DNA of 64,000 nt from Finegoldia magna_J (lineage in GTDB: Bacteria > Bacillota > Clostridia > Tissierellales > Peptoniphilaceae): assembly GCF_002243175.1 (NCBI RefSeq), contig NZ_NDYF01000003.1, positions 61,426 through 125,425 of the forward strand. The letters are read 5' to 3'. Both the position numbers and the translations under genes were made by a program. The notes under the pieces are model-generated. The model searched no databases. It was not told the origin of the DNA and was given only the letters and a program-made list of their open reading frames with translations. This document shows, piece after piece, positions 41,645 through 50,185 of the stretch. The first letter of the stretch is position 1; every line of letters begins with the position of its first letter.

Positions 41645-43114
41645 ATGAGTGAAGTAAGAGTAAGATTTGCTCCAAGTCCAACAGGATTTTTGCATATTGG
41701 TGGACTTAGAACAGCTTTATATAATTATTTGTATGCTAAAAGAAATAACGGAAAATTTCTTTTGAGAATTGAAGATACTGATAGAACTAGATATGTTGAC
41801 GGTGCTATCGAAAATTTATTGGAACAATTGAAATGGGCAGGGCTTGATCCAGACGAAGGTGTTGTCCTTGATGATGAAGGCAAAGTAACTGAAGTTGGTG
41901 AATGTGGTCCTTACGTTCAATCTGACAGAGTAAAACAAGGATTGTACCAAAAATATATCGACGAATTAATCGAAAAAGGTTACGCATATTATTGTTTTTG
42001 CTCAAAAGAAAGATTGGACCAAGTAAAAGCACAACAAAAAGCAGACGGCTTGATGCCAAAATACGACGGACTTTGCAGAGGAATTAGCATTGAAGATGCT
42101 AAAAAAAGAATTGCAAATGGCGAAGAATATGTTATTAGATTGAAACTTCCTGAAAACAAAGAAATCACATTTAACGATGCGATTAAAGGTAAGATTACTT
42201 TCAACACTAATGATATGGACGATCAAGTTTTGATAAAATCAGACGGATTTCCAACTTATCACTTTGCGGTTGTAGTTGACGACCATTTGATGGGAATTAC
42301 TCACATTGTTCGTGGTGATGAATGGATTTCTTCAACAGCAAAGCATGTGTATATGTATCAATGTTTCGGATGGGATGTTCCAGAATTCGTTCACTTACCA
42401 GTTGTTTTGAACAAATCAGGTAAGAAATTATCTAAGAGAAATGATGACGTTGCAGTTAAAGATTTCCGTACAAAAGGATATTTACCAGAAGCCATCGACA
42501 ATTATCTAGCACTAGTAGGTTGGTCAAGTGAAGATAACCAAGAAATTATGTCGATGGAAGAATTGGAACACAAATTTGATTTCAGTAGAGTTTCGAAATC
42601 TGGCGGAGTTTTCGATACAGAAAAATTAAACTGGATCAACAGACATTATATTAAAGAAATAGAAAACGAAAAATTAGCATCAATGTTAAAACCATACTTG
42701 GTTGAAGATGGTGTGATTTCTGAAGATTATCCAGATTACAAATTATTAGAAATTGCTTCATTATTCAAAGAAGAATTGGATTATTTGGCAGAGATTACTG
42801 AAAAAGTTGAATTCTTGTTCAAGGATTACGAAATGGATGATGATGCTAAGGAATTCTTAAACTACGAAAAATTAGACGAATTAATGAATGCATTAAAAGA
42901 AGAAGTCGAATCAGTTGATGAAATCGAAAAAGAATTTGCATCAGGAATTATGAAGAGAGTTCAAAAGAAAACAGGAATCAAGGGTAAGGATTTGTGGATG
43001 ACTACAAGAGCTGTGGTTACTGGAAATGTTCATGGACCAGACTTGGATTCTATTATGGTAGTTTTAGGCAAACAAGAAGTTTTAGATAGGATAAACAAAG
43101 CTTTAAATAGATAG
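41645..43114 (+). CDS. gltX: Glutamyl-tRNA synthetase
   Basis: 489 residues, class I synthetase. RFAPSPTGFLHIGGLRTAL holds the HIGH-equivalent HIGG, and KKLSKRND is the KMSKS-equivalent loop. Other signatures: LRIEDTDRTRY and GDEWISSTAKHVYMYQ. The ATG at 41645 is 4-5 bp after GGAGGA and begins SEVRVRFAPSP, the family start; a 12-bp longer frame exists. Promoter: extended -10 TGATATAAT at 41601-41609. Followed 8 bp later by cysS. As in many Firmicutes the enzyme probably charges both tRNA-Glu and tRNA-Gln unless glnS is present. Confidence 0.96.
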   Translation: MSEVRVRFAPSPTGFLHIGGLRTALYNYLYAKRNNGKFLLRIEDTDRTRYVDGAIENLLEQLKWAGLDPDEGVVLDDEGKVTEVGECGPYVQSDRVKQGLYQKYIDELIEKGYAYYCFCSKERLDQVKAQQKADGLMPKYDGLCRGISIEDAKKRIANGEEYVIRLKLPENKEITFNDAIKGKITFNTNDMDDQVLIKSDGFPTYHFAVVVDDHLMGITHIVRGDEWISSTAKHVYMYQCFGWDVPEFVHLPVVLNKSGKKLSKRNDDVAVKDFRTKGYLPEAIDNYLALVGWSSEDNQEIMSMEELEHKFDFSRVSKSGGVFDTEKLNWINRHYIKEIENEKLASMLKPYLVEDGVISEDYPDYKLLEIASLFKEELDYLAEITEKVEFLFKDYEMDDDAKEFLNYEKLDELMNALKEEVESVDEIEKEFASGIMKRVQKKTGIKGKDLWMTTRAVVTGNVHGPDLDSIMVVLGKQEVLDRINKALNR

Positions 43115-43122
43115 GAGAAGAT

Positions 43123-44511
43123 ATGAAGTTATACAATACACTGACACGAAAAAAGGAAGAATTTAAACCAATAAAAGAAAAAAATGTCGGTATATACGTA
43201 TGTGGTCCTACTGTTTATAATTATATTCACGTTGGAAATGCAAGACCTATTGTGGTATTTGATACTTTGAGAAGATATTTTATTTACAAAGGATATAATG
43301 TTAAATTTGTAAGCAACTTCACTGATATCGACGACAAAATTATCAATAAAGCAAAAGACGAAGATATAGATTTCAGAGAAATCACTAAGAAATACATTCA
43401 AGCTTATTTGGATAATGTATCGGGACTTAATTTCGATGAAGAAGACACAATTCATCCAAAAGCTACTGAATATATCGACGAAATGATTAAATTCGTTAAA
43501 ACTTTGGAAGACAAAGGTGCAGCTTATAATGTCGATGGCAATGTGTACTTCGATATCACAAAAGCAAAAGACTACGGCAAATTATCTAAGAAAAATATAG
43601 ATGATTTACGTGCCGGTGCAAGAATTGATGTCAACAGCGAAAAGAAAAATCCAATGGATTTTGCTTTGTGGAAAAAGAGAAAAGAAGAAAGTGAACCAGC
43701 TTGGGAAAGTCCATGGGGAATGGGAAGACCTGGTTGGCACTTGGAATGCTCTGTAATGAGTAAATCAATTTTGGGTGACACTATTGACATTCACGCTGGT
43801 GGAGAAGATTTGCAATTCCCACACCACGAAAATGAAATCGCTCAATCAGAAACATGCACTGGGGCTCACTTTGCAAATTATTGGCTACACAACTCAATGA
43901 TAACTGTAGACAAGGAAAAAATGAGCAAATCAAAGAATAACTTTTTCTTGTTAAAGGACATAGAAAAGGAATTTGATTTGGAAGTTATCAGATTGTGGTT
44001 GTTATCAGTTCACTACAGAAATCCAATTGATTTTAGTCACGACACATTAGTAGCTACGAAAAATTCTCTTGAAAGATTGTACACGGCTAAGAAATTTTTG
44101 AATAGAATTTTGGAAAACTCTTCTGAAAAAGAAGAAAAAGATGATAATATAAAAACATTCAGAGAAAAATTCGAACAAGCTATGGATGATGACATCAACA
44201 CATCAGATGCAATTAGTGTATTGTTTGATTTCATTAAATATATCAACAAAAATTACAATGAAAATACATCTAAATATATCTTGCTTGACGCTAAGAAATT
44301 GATGGATGATATTTCTTATGTTTTGGGAATTTTATTCAAAGAAGATGACGATGATTTGGATTCTGAAATTGAAGATTTGATTGAACAAAGAAATGCTGCT
44401 AGAAAAGAAAAAGACTTCAAAAAGGCAGACGAAATAAGAGACAAACTCTTATCTATGGGAATTGTGTTGAAAGACACAAGAGATGGAGTTATATGGGAGA
44501 GAAGTAATTAA
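43123..44511 (+). CDS. cysS: Cysteinyl-tRNA synthetase
   Basis: 462 residues, class I. Zinc and catalytic motifs: VCGPTVYNYIHVGNARP (HIGN as HIGH, zinc Cys in VCGPT), the GWHLECSVMS and GEDLQFPHHENEIAQSE segments (zinc and adenylate binding), and DKEKMSKSKNNF (KMSKS). The anticodon-binding tail ends with RDKLLSMGIVLKDTRDGV. It charges tRNA-Cys. Stop shares one base with thyX. In many relatives mrnC (Mini-III) lies between cysS and thyX or rlmB; it is absent here. Confidence 0.96.
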   Translation: MKLYNTLTRKKEEFKPIKEKNVGIYVCGPTVYNYIHVGNARPIVVFDTLRRYFIYKGYNVKFVSNFTDIDDKIINKAKDEDIDFREITKKYIQAYLDNVSGLNFDEEDTIHPKATEYIDEMIKFVKTLEDKGAAYNVDGNVYFDITKAKDYGKLSKKNIDDLRAGARIDVNSEKKNPMDFALWKKRKEESEPAWESPWGMGRPGWHLECSVMSKSILGDTIDIHAGGEDLQFPHHENEIAQSETCTGAHFANYWLHNSMITVDKEKMSKSKNNFFLLKDIEKEFDLEVIRLWLLSVHYRNPIDFSHDTLVATKNSLERLYTAKKFLNRILENSSEKEEKDDNIKTFREKFEQAMDDDINTSDAISVLFDFIKYINKNYNENTSKYILLDAKKLMDDISYVLGILFKEDDDDLDSEIEDLIEQRNAARKEKDFKKADEIRDKLLSMGIVLKDTRDGVIWERSN

Positions 44512-45272
44512 TGAAGGTTAATCTAATTAGATACACTCCTGATGCACAAAAACTTGTCGCATCAAGTGCAAAACTTTGCTATTCAGACAGTTCTGTTATG
44601 GAGATTGAAGAAGGACTAACTGAGGAAAATGTAGAAAATTTCATAGATAAATTAATGGATTTGGGACACATGTCACCAGTCGAACACATTAGTTTTACTT
44701 TTGCAATTGAGGGTGTATCTAGAACTTTGACCCACCAATTGGTCAGACACAGATTAGCGAGTTTCTCTCAAAAATCACAACGATATGTGAGAGCGAATAA
44801 TTACGAATACATTATTCCTCCCAAAATAAAAAACAATCCAAAGGCTTTAGAAATCTACGAAAACCACATGAAACAGACAATTGATGCTTACAATGAACTT
44901 ACAGAAATTCTGATACAAGAAGAATACGACAAATTAATCGAATCTGGAGTTGATGAGAAAAAAGCAAAATCAATGTCAGAAAAAAGTTCCATTGAAGATG
45001 CAAGATACGTGTTTTCAAATGCGACTGAGACAAAAATTGTCATGACAATGAATGCACGTGAACTGTTGCATTTCTTTGAAGCTAGATGTTGTCAAAGAGC
45101 ACAATGGGAAATCAGAGAAATGGCGACACTAATGCTTATCGAAGCGAAAAAAGTGTGTCCACAAATTTTCAAAAAAGCAGGACCAGGTTGTGTTAAAGGA
45201 AGTTGTCCAGAAGGCAAGATGACTTGTGGAAAAATAAAAGAAGTAAGAGAATATTTTAATAGCCTTGACTAA
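44511..45272 (+). CDS. thyX: Flavin-dependent thymidylate synthase
   Basis: 253 residues. Makes dTMP from dUMP using methylene-tetrahydrofolate and reduced FAD. The ThyX signature RHRLASFSQKSQRY (RHRxxSxxxxSxR, about 78-91) is complete. VEHISFTFAIEGVSRTLTHQL and the C-terminal ELLHFFEARCCQRAQWEIREMA are also typical. The C terminus carries extra cysteines (VCPQIFKKAGPGCVKGSCPEGKMTC), common in Clostridia ThyX. Its presence suggests ThyA may be absent. The ATG overlaps cysS by 1 bp. Confidence 0.95.
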   Translation: MKVNLIRYTPDAQKLVASSAKLCYSDSSVMEIEEGLTEENVENFIDKLMDLGHMSPVEHISFTFAIEGVSRTLTHQLVRHRLASFSQKSQRYVRANNYEYIIPPKIKNNPKALEIYENHMKQTIDAYNELTEILIQEEYDKLIESGVDEKKAKSMSEKSSIEDARYVFSNATETKIVMTMNARELLHFFEARCCQRAQWEIREMATLMLIEAKKVCPQIFKKAGPGCVKGSCPEGKMTCGKIKEVREYFNSLD

Positions 45273-45284
45273 TTAGGAGATATT

Positions 45285-46130
45285 ATGGGAAAAATCGCAA
45301 TTTTAACAGATTCAGGTAGTGAAATCACACCAAAAATAGCTGAAGAATACGGCATCGAATTGATGCCACTTCAAATAAACTATTCGGATGTTTCCTACGA
45401 TGATTACACTGTTGAACCTAAATATATATACGAAAACATCGATAGAGAAGTTCCAAAAACTTCCATTCCATCAATTGGAGATGTCGTTAATAAATTAAAT
45501 GAAATTAAAAATAAGGGATTTGACAAGATAATCTGCATTTCAATTTCTTCAAAATTAAGTGGGATGTACAATGCTTTTATGTTAGCAAAAGACCAAGTGG
45601 AAGATGTAGAAGTGGAAGTATTTGATTCAAAAAATATTTCTATCGGAACAGGATTTTTTGCCATTTTTGCCAGAAAATTAATCGATGAAGGATTTTCGTT
45701 AGAATCTATAATAGAAACCATGAAATCCAAAATCAAAGATTCAGTTCCAGTCATTACTTTGGATACATTGAAATACTTAACATTGGGTGGTAGAATTGGT
45801 AAAATCACTGGAATCGTTGGTAATTTATTAAATTTGAAGCTTATAATATCTTGTAATGAAGACGGAGAATATTATACAGTAGAAAAAAATCGTGGTACAA
45901 TGAAAAACATCAACCACGCTATTGATATAGTGAAAAAAGAATTAAATGGTATCAAGGATTATTACTTGGTTTTATTAAATGGCGACAATAAAAATGCTAT
46001 GGAAATAGCGAAGGATAGTATGAAAGATTTAATTGAAGGAGCAAAGTTCTACTATGAAGGACAAATTGCACCTACATTGAGTATTCATACTGGACCAGGA
46101 TTATTTGGAATAGGATATTTTAAATTATAA
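45285..46130 (+). CDS. DegV-family fatty-acid-binding protein
   Basis: 281 residues. IAILTDSGSEITPKIAEEYGIELMPL is the DegV start, with TSIPSIGDVVNKLNEI, ICISISSKLSGMYNAFMLAKD and a LTLGGRIGKITGIVGNLLNLKLI segment, and the C-terminal SIHTGPGLFGIGYF. DegV/FakB proteins bind long-chain fatty acids and present them to the FakA kinase for phospholipid synthesis. No fakA is beside it. Ribosome binding site GGAGAT; it follows thyX by 12 bp in the same operon. Confidence 0.92.
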   Translation: MGKIAILTDSGSEITPKIAEEYGIELMPLQINYSDVSYDDYTVEPKYIYENIDREVPKTSIPSIGDVVNKLNEIKNKGFDKIICISISSKLSGMYNAFMLAKDQVEDVEVEVFDSKNISIGTGFFAIFARKLIDEGFSLESIIETMKSKIKDSVPVITLDTLKYLTLGGRIGKITGIVGNLLNLKLIISCNEDGEYYTVEKNRGTMKNINHAIDIVKKELNGIKDYYLVLLNGDNKNAMEIAKDSMKDLIEGAKFYYEGQIAPTLSIHTGPGLFGIGYFKL

Positions 46131-46149
46131 ATTAATAGGGGGCGAGTGG

Positions 46150-47517
46150 ATGGGAAACAAAAAAAGTAACATAGAATTTATTACAAACGGAAATATTACG
46201 GATGTGATTTTTAAATTAAGTATCCCATTGATGATTAGTAATCTAATCAAAACCCTTTATGGTATAACTGACGGAATATATGTAGCTCGAATTAGCTCGG
46301 AAGACTATGCTGCGACATCTTTTACTTGGCCGGTGCTTTATTTGTTTATAGCAGTGGGCCTTGGAGTAAGTGTGGCAGCTACTTCTTTAATGAGTCAAAG
46401 ACTTGGAGCAAGAAAATTAAAAGACTGCTCAGTTTATGCTGTTCATACTTTGATTCTCACGACAGTACTTGGAGTAATTTTCAGTATTCTAGGCGTAATT
46501 ACCGCACCATTTATTGTAAGATGGATGGGAGCGACAGGAAGCTTTGAGTACAAATCATACATATTCCTTGCGATAAACTCTGTTGGGCTTTTGTTTGATA
46601 TGATATTTTTTGGATATCAATCTATACTGAATTCTCAAGGAAGAACTAAATCAATGACGATTATATCGACAATATCATCCGTTACAAATGTCGTTATAGA
46701 TCCGTTCTTTATTTTTGATAATGTTTTGGGAATTCCAGGACTTAACATGGAACTTGCAGGTGCTGCATGGGCGACTGTTTTATCCAAAGTTTTATTAGTT
46801 GTATTTGCTGTAAGAGTTGTCAAAAAAGAATCTGAAATCGAAGTTAATTTTAAAAACTTCAAACTTGATATGGGAATAATCAAACACATATTCTCGATTG
46901 CAATTCCAGCTTCGCTTGGATCAAGTGGAGAGGCCATTGGATTCACTGTTCTTAATGGATTTATTCAATCATACGGCACAACGACACTTGCTGCATTTTC
47001 AATGGGCAACAGATTGTCTGATATATTCAACCAAGGCGCTATAGGAATTGGAATGGCTCTTACATCAATCACTGGACAAAATATTGGAGCGGGAAAAAAA
47101 GAAAGAAGCAAGGATATTTTCAAACGCGCAAATATAATCATAACATTCTTCTCACTTGCATCTGCGATTATTATTTTGCTTTTCAAAGATCAATTGCTAT
47201 CCATATTTATAAAAGATCGTTCAGATATTGAACTTTGGAGACAAGCGAGTGAGTACATGTACTTCTCAGCGATAATTACATTTTTCATGGGGTATTTCTC
47301 AGCGATTAATGGTTTCTTCCAAGGTGTTGGAAAAACAAAACTTACAATGTATTTGTCACTTGCAAGATTATGGGTTCTTCGCCTTCCACTTATTATGATA
47401 CTGAAGAGTTTGACTAATCTTGGCTCTACAGGAATTTGGATATCGATGTTAGTGTCAAATGGATTGACAGTAATTGTGGGATTTATAATTTACAAACGAG
47501 GTAGATGGGAAAGATAA
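46150..47517 (+). CDS. MATE-family efflux transporter
   Basis: 455 residues, 12 predicted helices. Typical MATE segments: FKLSIPLMISNLIKTLYGITDGIYVARI, the half-way SIAIPASLGSSGEAIGFTVLNGFI repeat, and GMALTSITGQNIGAGKKERSKDIFKRA. It belongs to a different MATE branch from the gene at 40.2 kb. AGGGGG ribosome binding site, 19 bp after the degV gene. A terminator overlapping its stop ends the gltX-cysS-thyX-degV-MATE run. Confidence 0.9.
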   Translation: MGNKKSNIEFITNGNITDVIFKLSIPLMISNLIKTLYGITDGIYVARISSEDYAATSFTWPVLYLFIAVGLGVSVAATSLMSQRLGARKLKDCSVYAVHTLILTTVLGVIFSILGVITAPFIVRWMGATGSFEYKSYIFLAINSVGLLFDMIFFGYQSILNSQGRTKSMTIISTISSVTNVVIDPFFIFDNVLGIPGLNMELAGAAWATVLSKVLLVVFAVRVVKKESEIEVNFKNFKLDMGIIKHIFSIAIPASLGSSGEAIGFTVLNGFIQSYGTTTLAAFSMGNRLSDIFNQGAIGIGMALTSITGQNIGAGKKERSKDIFKRANIIITFFSLASAIIILLFKDQLLSIFIKDRSDIELWRQASEYMYFSAIITFFMGYFSAINGFFQGVGKTKLTMYLSLARLWVLRLPLIMILKSLTNLGSTGIWISMLVSNGLTVIVGFIIYKRGRWER

Positions 47518-47544
47518 GGCTGATGTTTAACATCGGTCTTTTTT
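47516..47544 (+). terminator. Intrinsic terminator of the gltX-to-MATE operon
   Basis: AAGGCTGATG pairs with CATCGGTCTT (one G-U pair) around TTTAA, then TTTTT. Confidence 0.85.
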
Positions 47545-47861
47545 ATTGAGAAAACCTATATATTACAAAAATGAAATAATATTTTGAAATGTCAATTCTA
47601 AGTAAAACAAACAAAAAACGTTGATATATTAACGATAATAAGTGAGAATTATAAAATTATTCTAAAATTTTTGTCAAATTAAAATTTTTGTAAATTTTGG
47701 AAAAATTTAATAAATGTTTGAATTTACAGGGAAAATTGATATATTGAATAATACAATAAATAAAAAATAATGAAAACGATAGCACTAATTAAATATCATT
47801 GTCTAATATAAGACAATATGATAAGATTAGTGTGACAAAAATATATAAAGGAGATGTTGAA
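47545..47861. other. AT-rich leader region of the TcyP-like gene
   Basis: Very AT-rich with no gene. It contains a nested palindrome (listed separately) and an unusually long, poorly coding leader before the start codon. Confidence 0.5.
47783..47832 (+). promoter_or_regulatory. Nested palindrome upstream of the TcyP-like gene
   Basis: Outer arms CACTAAT (47783-47789) and ATTAGTG (47826-47832) enclose inner arms ATTGTCT (47798-47804) and AGACAAT (47811-47817) around AATATA. The segments between (ATCAT and ATGAT) also pair. It could be an operator or a 5'-leader RNA stem. Confidence 0.5.
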
Positions 47862-49142
47862 ATGATTAAAAGCTTAATCGCTTTAGCTGTAGCTTTCGCA
47901 TTGTGCGTAGTTATCGATCGTTTGAAGAAAAAAGGTACTTCATTCATGATCAGAATTTTATTAGCTACAGCAATGGGTGCTATAGTAGGACTTATTTTCA
48001 AAGGAAGCACTGACTATGTAGCAATATTTGGTCGTGTATTTTCAAGTTTATTACAAGCATTTGTAATTCCACTATTATTATTCTCAATTATAACTACAGT
48101 TGCATCCTTGGAAAGCTCAGAAAAATTAAGATCAATGGGTGGCAAAACAATTATAATTTTAGCTTTACACAATGTTTTAGCTGCTATATTGTCTATAATT
48201 TTAGGTAAATTAGTAAATATAGGAATGAATGCAAATATCAAAATGGATGTTGCAGATAAGGTTAAGGAAGTTCCACCTTTTGCAGACGTATTTGTAAGTT
48301 TCTTCCCTAAAAACATTATTGACAGTATGAGTCACAACAAAATCGTACCTATCGTAATTTTCGCAATTATCATCGGTATAGTTGTACTTAGATACAATAA
48401 TAAAGAAGAAATCAAACCATTCTTAGATTTTGTAGAAGCTGGTAACAAAGTAATGAACAAAATTATTGGAGAAATCATCGAATTCACTCCATATGCAGTT
48501 CTTTCTTTATTAGCTAACCAAGTAGCTACATTGGATTTATCATTTGTTAAATCATTATTATTCTTATTATTAATGGTTTATGTAGCATGCTTGTTCCACA
48601 CATTCATCACTACATCAGCTATGATGAGCTTGATTGCACACATCAATCCATTCAAGTTCCAACGCAAATTCTTCCCGGCATGGTTGATAGCATTCACTAC
48701 ACAAAGTTCAATTGGATCTTTGCCAGCAAATATTAAAGAACAAGAAGAGATGGGAACTCCAACAGAAATTGCATCATTTGCAGCATCAATTGGTACTACA
48801 TTTGGTATGCCAGGATGTGCAGCAGTATGGCCAATTTTATTAGCGATGTTTACAATCAATGCGCTTAATATTCCATTCTCTGCTACTCAATATTTAATCA
48901 TGGTTGGTTCATGCTTGTTCGCTTCAATGGGAACAGTAGGGGTACCAGGAACAGGAACAATTCAAGCTACAGCAATCTTTGCTACAATGGGATTACCAGT
49001 TGAAATGATTTTAGTACTAAGCCCAATCCAAGGTGTTGCAGATATGGCACGTACTTCAACTAACGTTCACGCAGGTGGATCTACTGGTGTTATGGTAGCA
49101 GCTATGCAACACGATTTAGATATGGAAAAATATAATGCATAA
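47862..49142 (+). CDS. TcyP-like L-cystine / dicarboxylate:cation symporter (DAACS family)
   Basis: 426 residues from the ATG at 47862 (AAGGAGATG upstream; an open frame runs back to 47799 through the palindrome and is rejected). About eight membrane helices plus two re-entrant loops; AFTTQSSIGSLPANIKEQEE is the serine-rich re-entrant motif, and GTTFGMPGCAAVWP and GVPGTGTIQATAIFATMGLP are the second substrate loop. The order fits the TcyP/YhcL sodium-coupled cystine importers better than glutamate carriers. Cystine would supply cysteine for the Fe-S-rich metabolism seen here. Monocistronic. Confidence 0.85.
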   Translation: MIKSLIALAVAFALCVVIDRLKKKGTSFMIRILLATAMGAIVGLIFKGSTDYVAIFGRVFSSLLQAFVIPLLLFSIITTVASLESSEKLRSMGGKTIIILALHNVLAAILSIILGKLVNIGMNANIKMDVADKVKEVPPFADVFVSFFPKNIIDSMSHNKIVPIVIFAIIIGIVVLRYNNKEEIKPFLDFVEAGNKVMNKIIGEIIEFTPYAVLSLLANQVATLDLSFVKSLLFLLLMVYVACLFHTFITTSAMMSLIAHINPFKFQRKFFPAWLIAFTTQSSIGSLPANIKEQEEMGTPTEIASFAASIGTTFGMPGCAAVWPILLAMFTINALNIPFSATQYLIMVGSCLFASMGTVGVPGTGTIQATAIFATMGLPVEMILVLSPIQGVADMARTSTNVHAGGSTGVMVAAMQHDLDMEKYNA

Positions 49143-49153
49143 TTGATTAAAAG

Positions 49154-49194
49154 TAGAAGCATTTTGTTAATTACAAAATAGCTTCTATTTTTTT
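49154..49194 (+). terminator. Intrinsic terminator of the TcyP-like gene
   Basis: TAGAAGC-ATTTTGT pairs with ACAAAAT-A-GCTTCTA around TAATT, then seven T residues. Confidence 0.87.
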
Positions 49195-49226
49195 GAAGAT
49201 TGTTGTATTTTATGAAAGCTAAACCA

Positions 49227-49252
49227 AAAGGATAGGCAGCCAAGCCTATCCT
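49227..49252 (-). terminator. Hairpin at the end of the choloylglycine-hydrolase-family gene
   Basis: AAAGGATAGGC pairs with GCCTATCCTTT around AGCCAA; it overlaps the last codons of the gene. The minus-strand T-run is weak (TTTT-GG-TTT). Confidence 0.6.
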
Positions 49253-50184
49253 TTATTAATTCTTTTAAATTCTAATTTGTTTTCAAAATAATATGAGTAT
49301 ATTTCATTTTCATTAGGAATATCATCAAAATCTATCAGATACGTTTGAGTATTGGAATGCGTTCTAACAGCCATAGAAGCGGTCTGTGTGTCGAATGCGC
49401 TGATATACCTAGTAAATGTATAGTAATCATGTGAATCGTTCTTAAAGAAGCCCTCAGTGATTTTTAGAGGCTCTAAGATGCTGAATGCTGATGAATATGC
49501 TTCATTAACATTATTGGATTTCTTGTGAGTTGACAGGATGTATTTTGCTCTGATGAATCTACTTACAGGATCATAAGCTCCCGTCAAATCTTTTATCTGA
49601 TTGAATTTGGACAGATCACCGACTGCTTTTTCGTATCTTTTAACGTGCGAAGAATATTTTGGTGAATTAGTCATCACCTTAGGATTGTCTCCACATGGGA
49701 CCAATTTGTGATTTTTGTATTCTAAAACCGTTGAATCACCAGTTCTGTCGACAAACATAAAGTGGAAATCAGGACATATCACAGAATTTCCGTCAATATC
49801 TTTGTTAGCTAGGTGAATATTGTCCAAATCGTTTAACAATTCTTCAACTGTTTTGTAATTTCCTAGCGCAAAATTCATGAAATGTAGTGAATTTGTGTTT
49901 ATTTTTCCTTCAATTGGGTGATTGCTGAACAAATTATTCGCGATAAACATATTCGTACATCCGCACAGTCCATATTCATTTACACCGTCTTTGATAGGGT
50001 ACAGATTTCTAAAACACATTCCCATCATTTTATATTTCGAACGCATTGGTTTGTGATACAAATCGTCAGCATAATGAAAGCCTCTTGGAATATAAATCAT
50101 GTTGTATTCCAAAGGTACTTCAAAATCAAGTGTACGCGCCATCACAGAGCCTTGTGGATAGTCTACAATAATTGTTGTACACAT
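49246..50184 (-). CDS. Choloylglycine hydrolase / penicillin V acylase family Ntn hydrolase
   Basis: 312 residues from the ATG at 50184. The start is set by the family: Met removal exposes Cys2 as the N-terminal nucleophile (MCTTIIVDYP), which a longer reading from a TTG at 50196 would bury. Active-site residues expected for the family are visible: Arg17 and Asp20 in ARTLDF, Asn in MTNSPKY and Arg in SRFIRAKY. It cleaves amide bonds of bile salts, penicillin V or N-acyl homoserine lactones; the substrate cannot be told. No signal peptide, so cytoplasmic. It starts 1 bp after the murC stop and is probably cotranscribed with it. Confidence 0.9.
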   Translation of the reverse strand: MCTTIIVDYPQGSVMARTLDFEVPLEYNMIYIPRGFHYADDLYHKPMRSKYKMMGMCFRNLYPIKDGVNEYGLCGCTNMFIANNLFSNHPIEGKINTNSLHFMNFALGNYKTVEELLNDLDNIHLANKDIDGNSVICPDFHFMFVDRTGDSTVLEYKNHKLVPCGDNPKVMTNSPKYSSHVKRYEKAVGDLSKFNQIKDLTGAYDPVSRFIRAKYILSTHKKSNNVNEAYSSAFSILEPLKITEGFFKNDSHDYYTFTRYISAFDTQTASMAVRTHSNTQTYLIDFDDIPNENEIYSYYFENKLEFKRINKG

Positions 50185-50185
50185 A

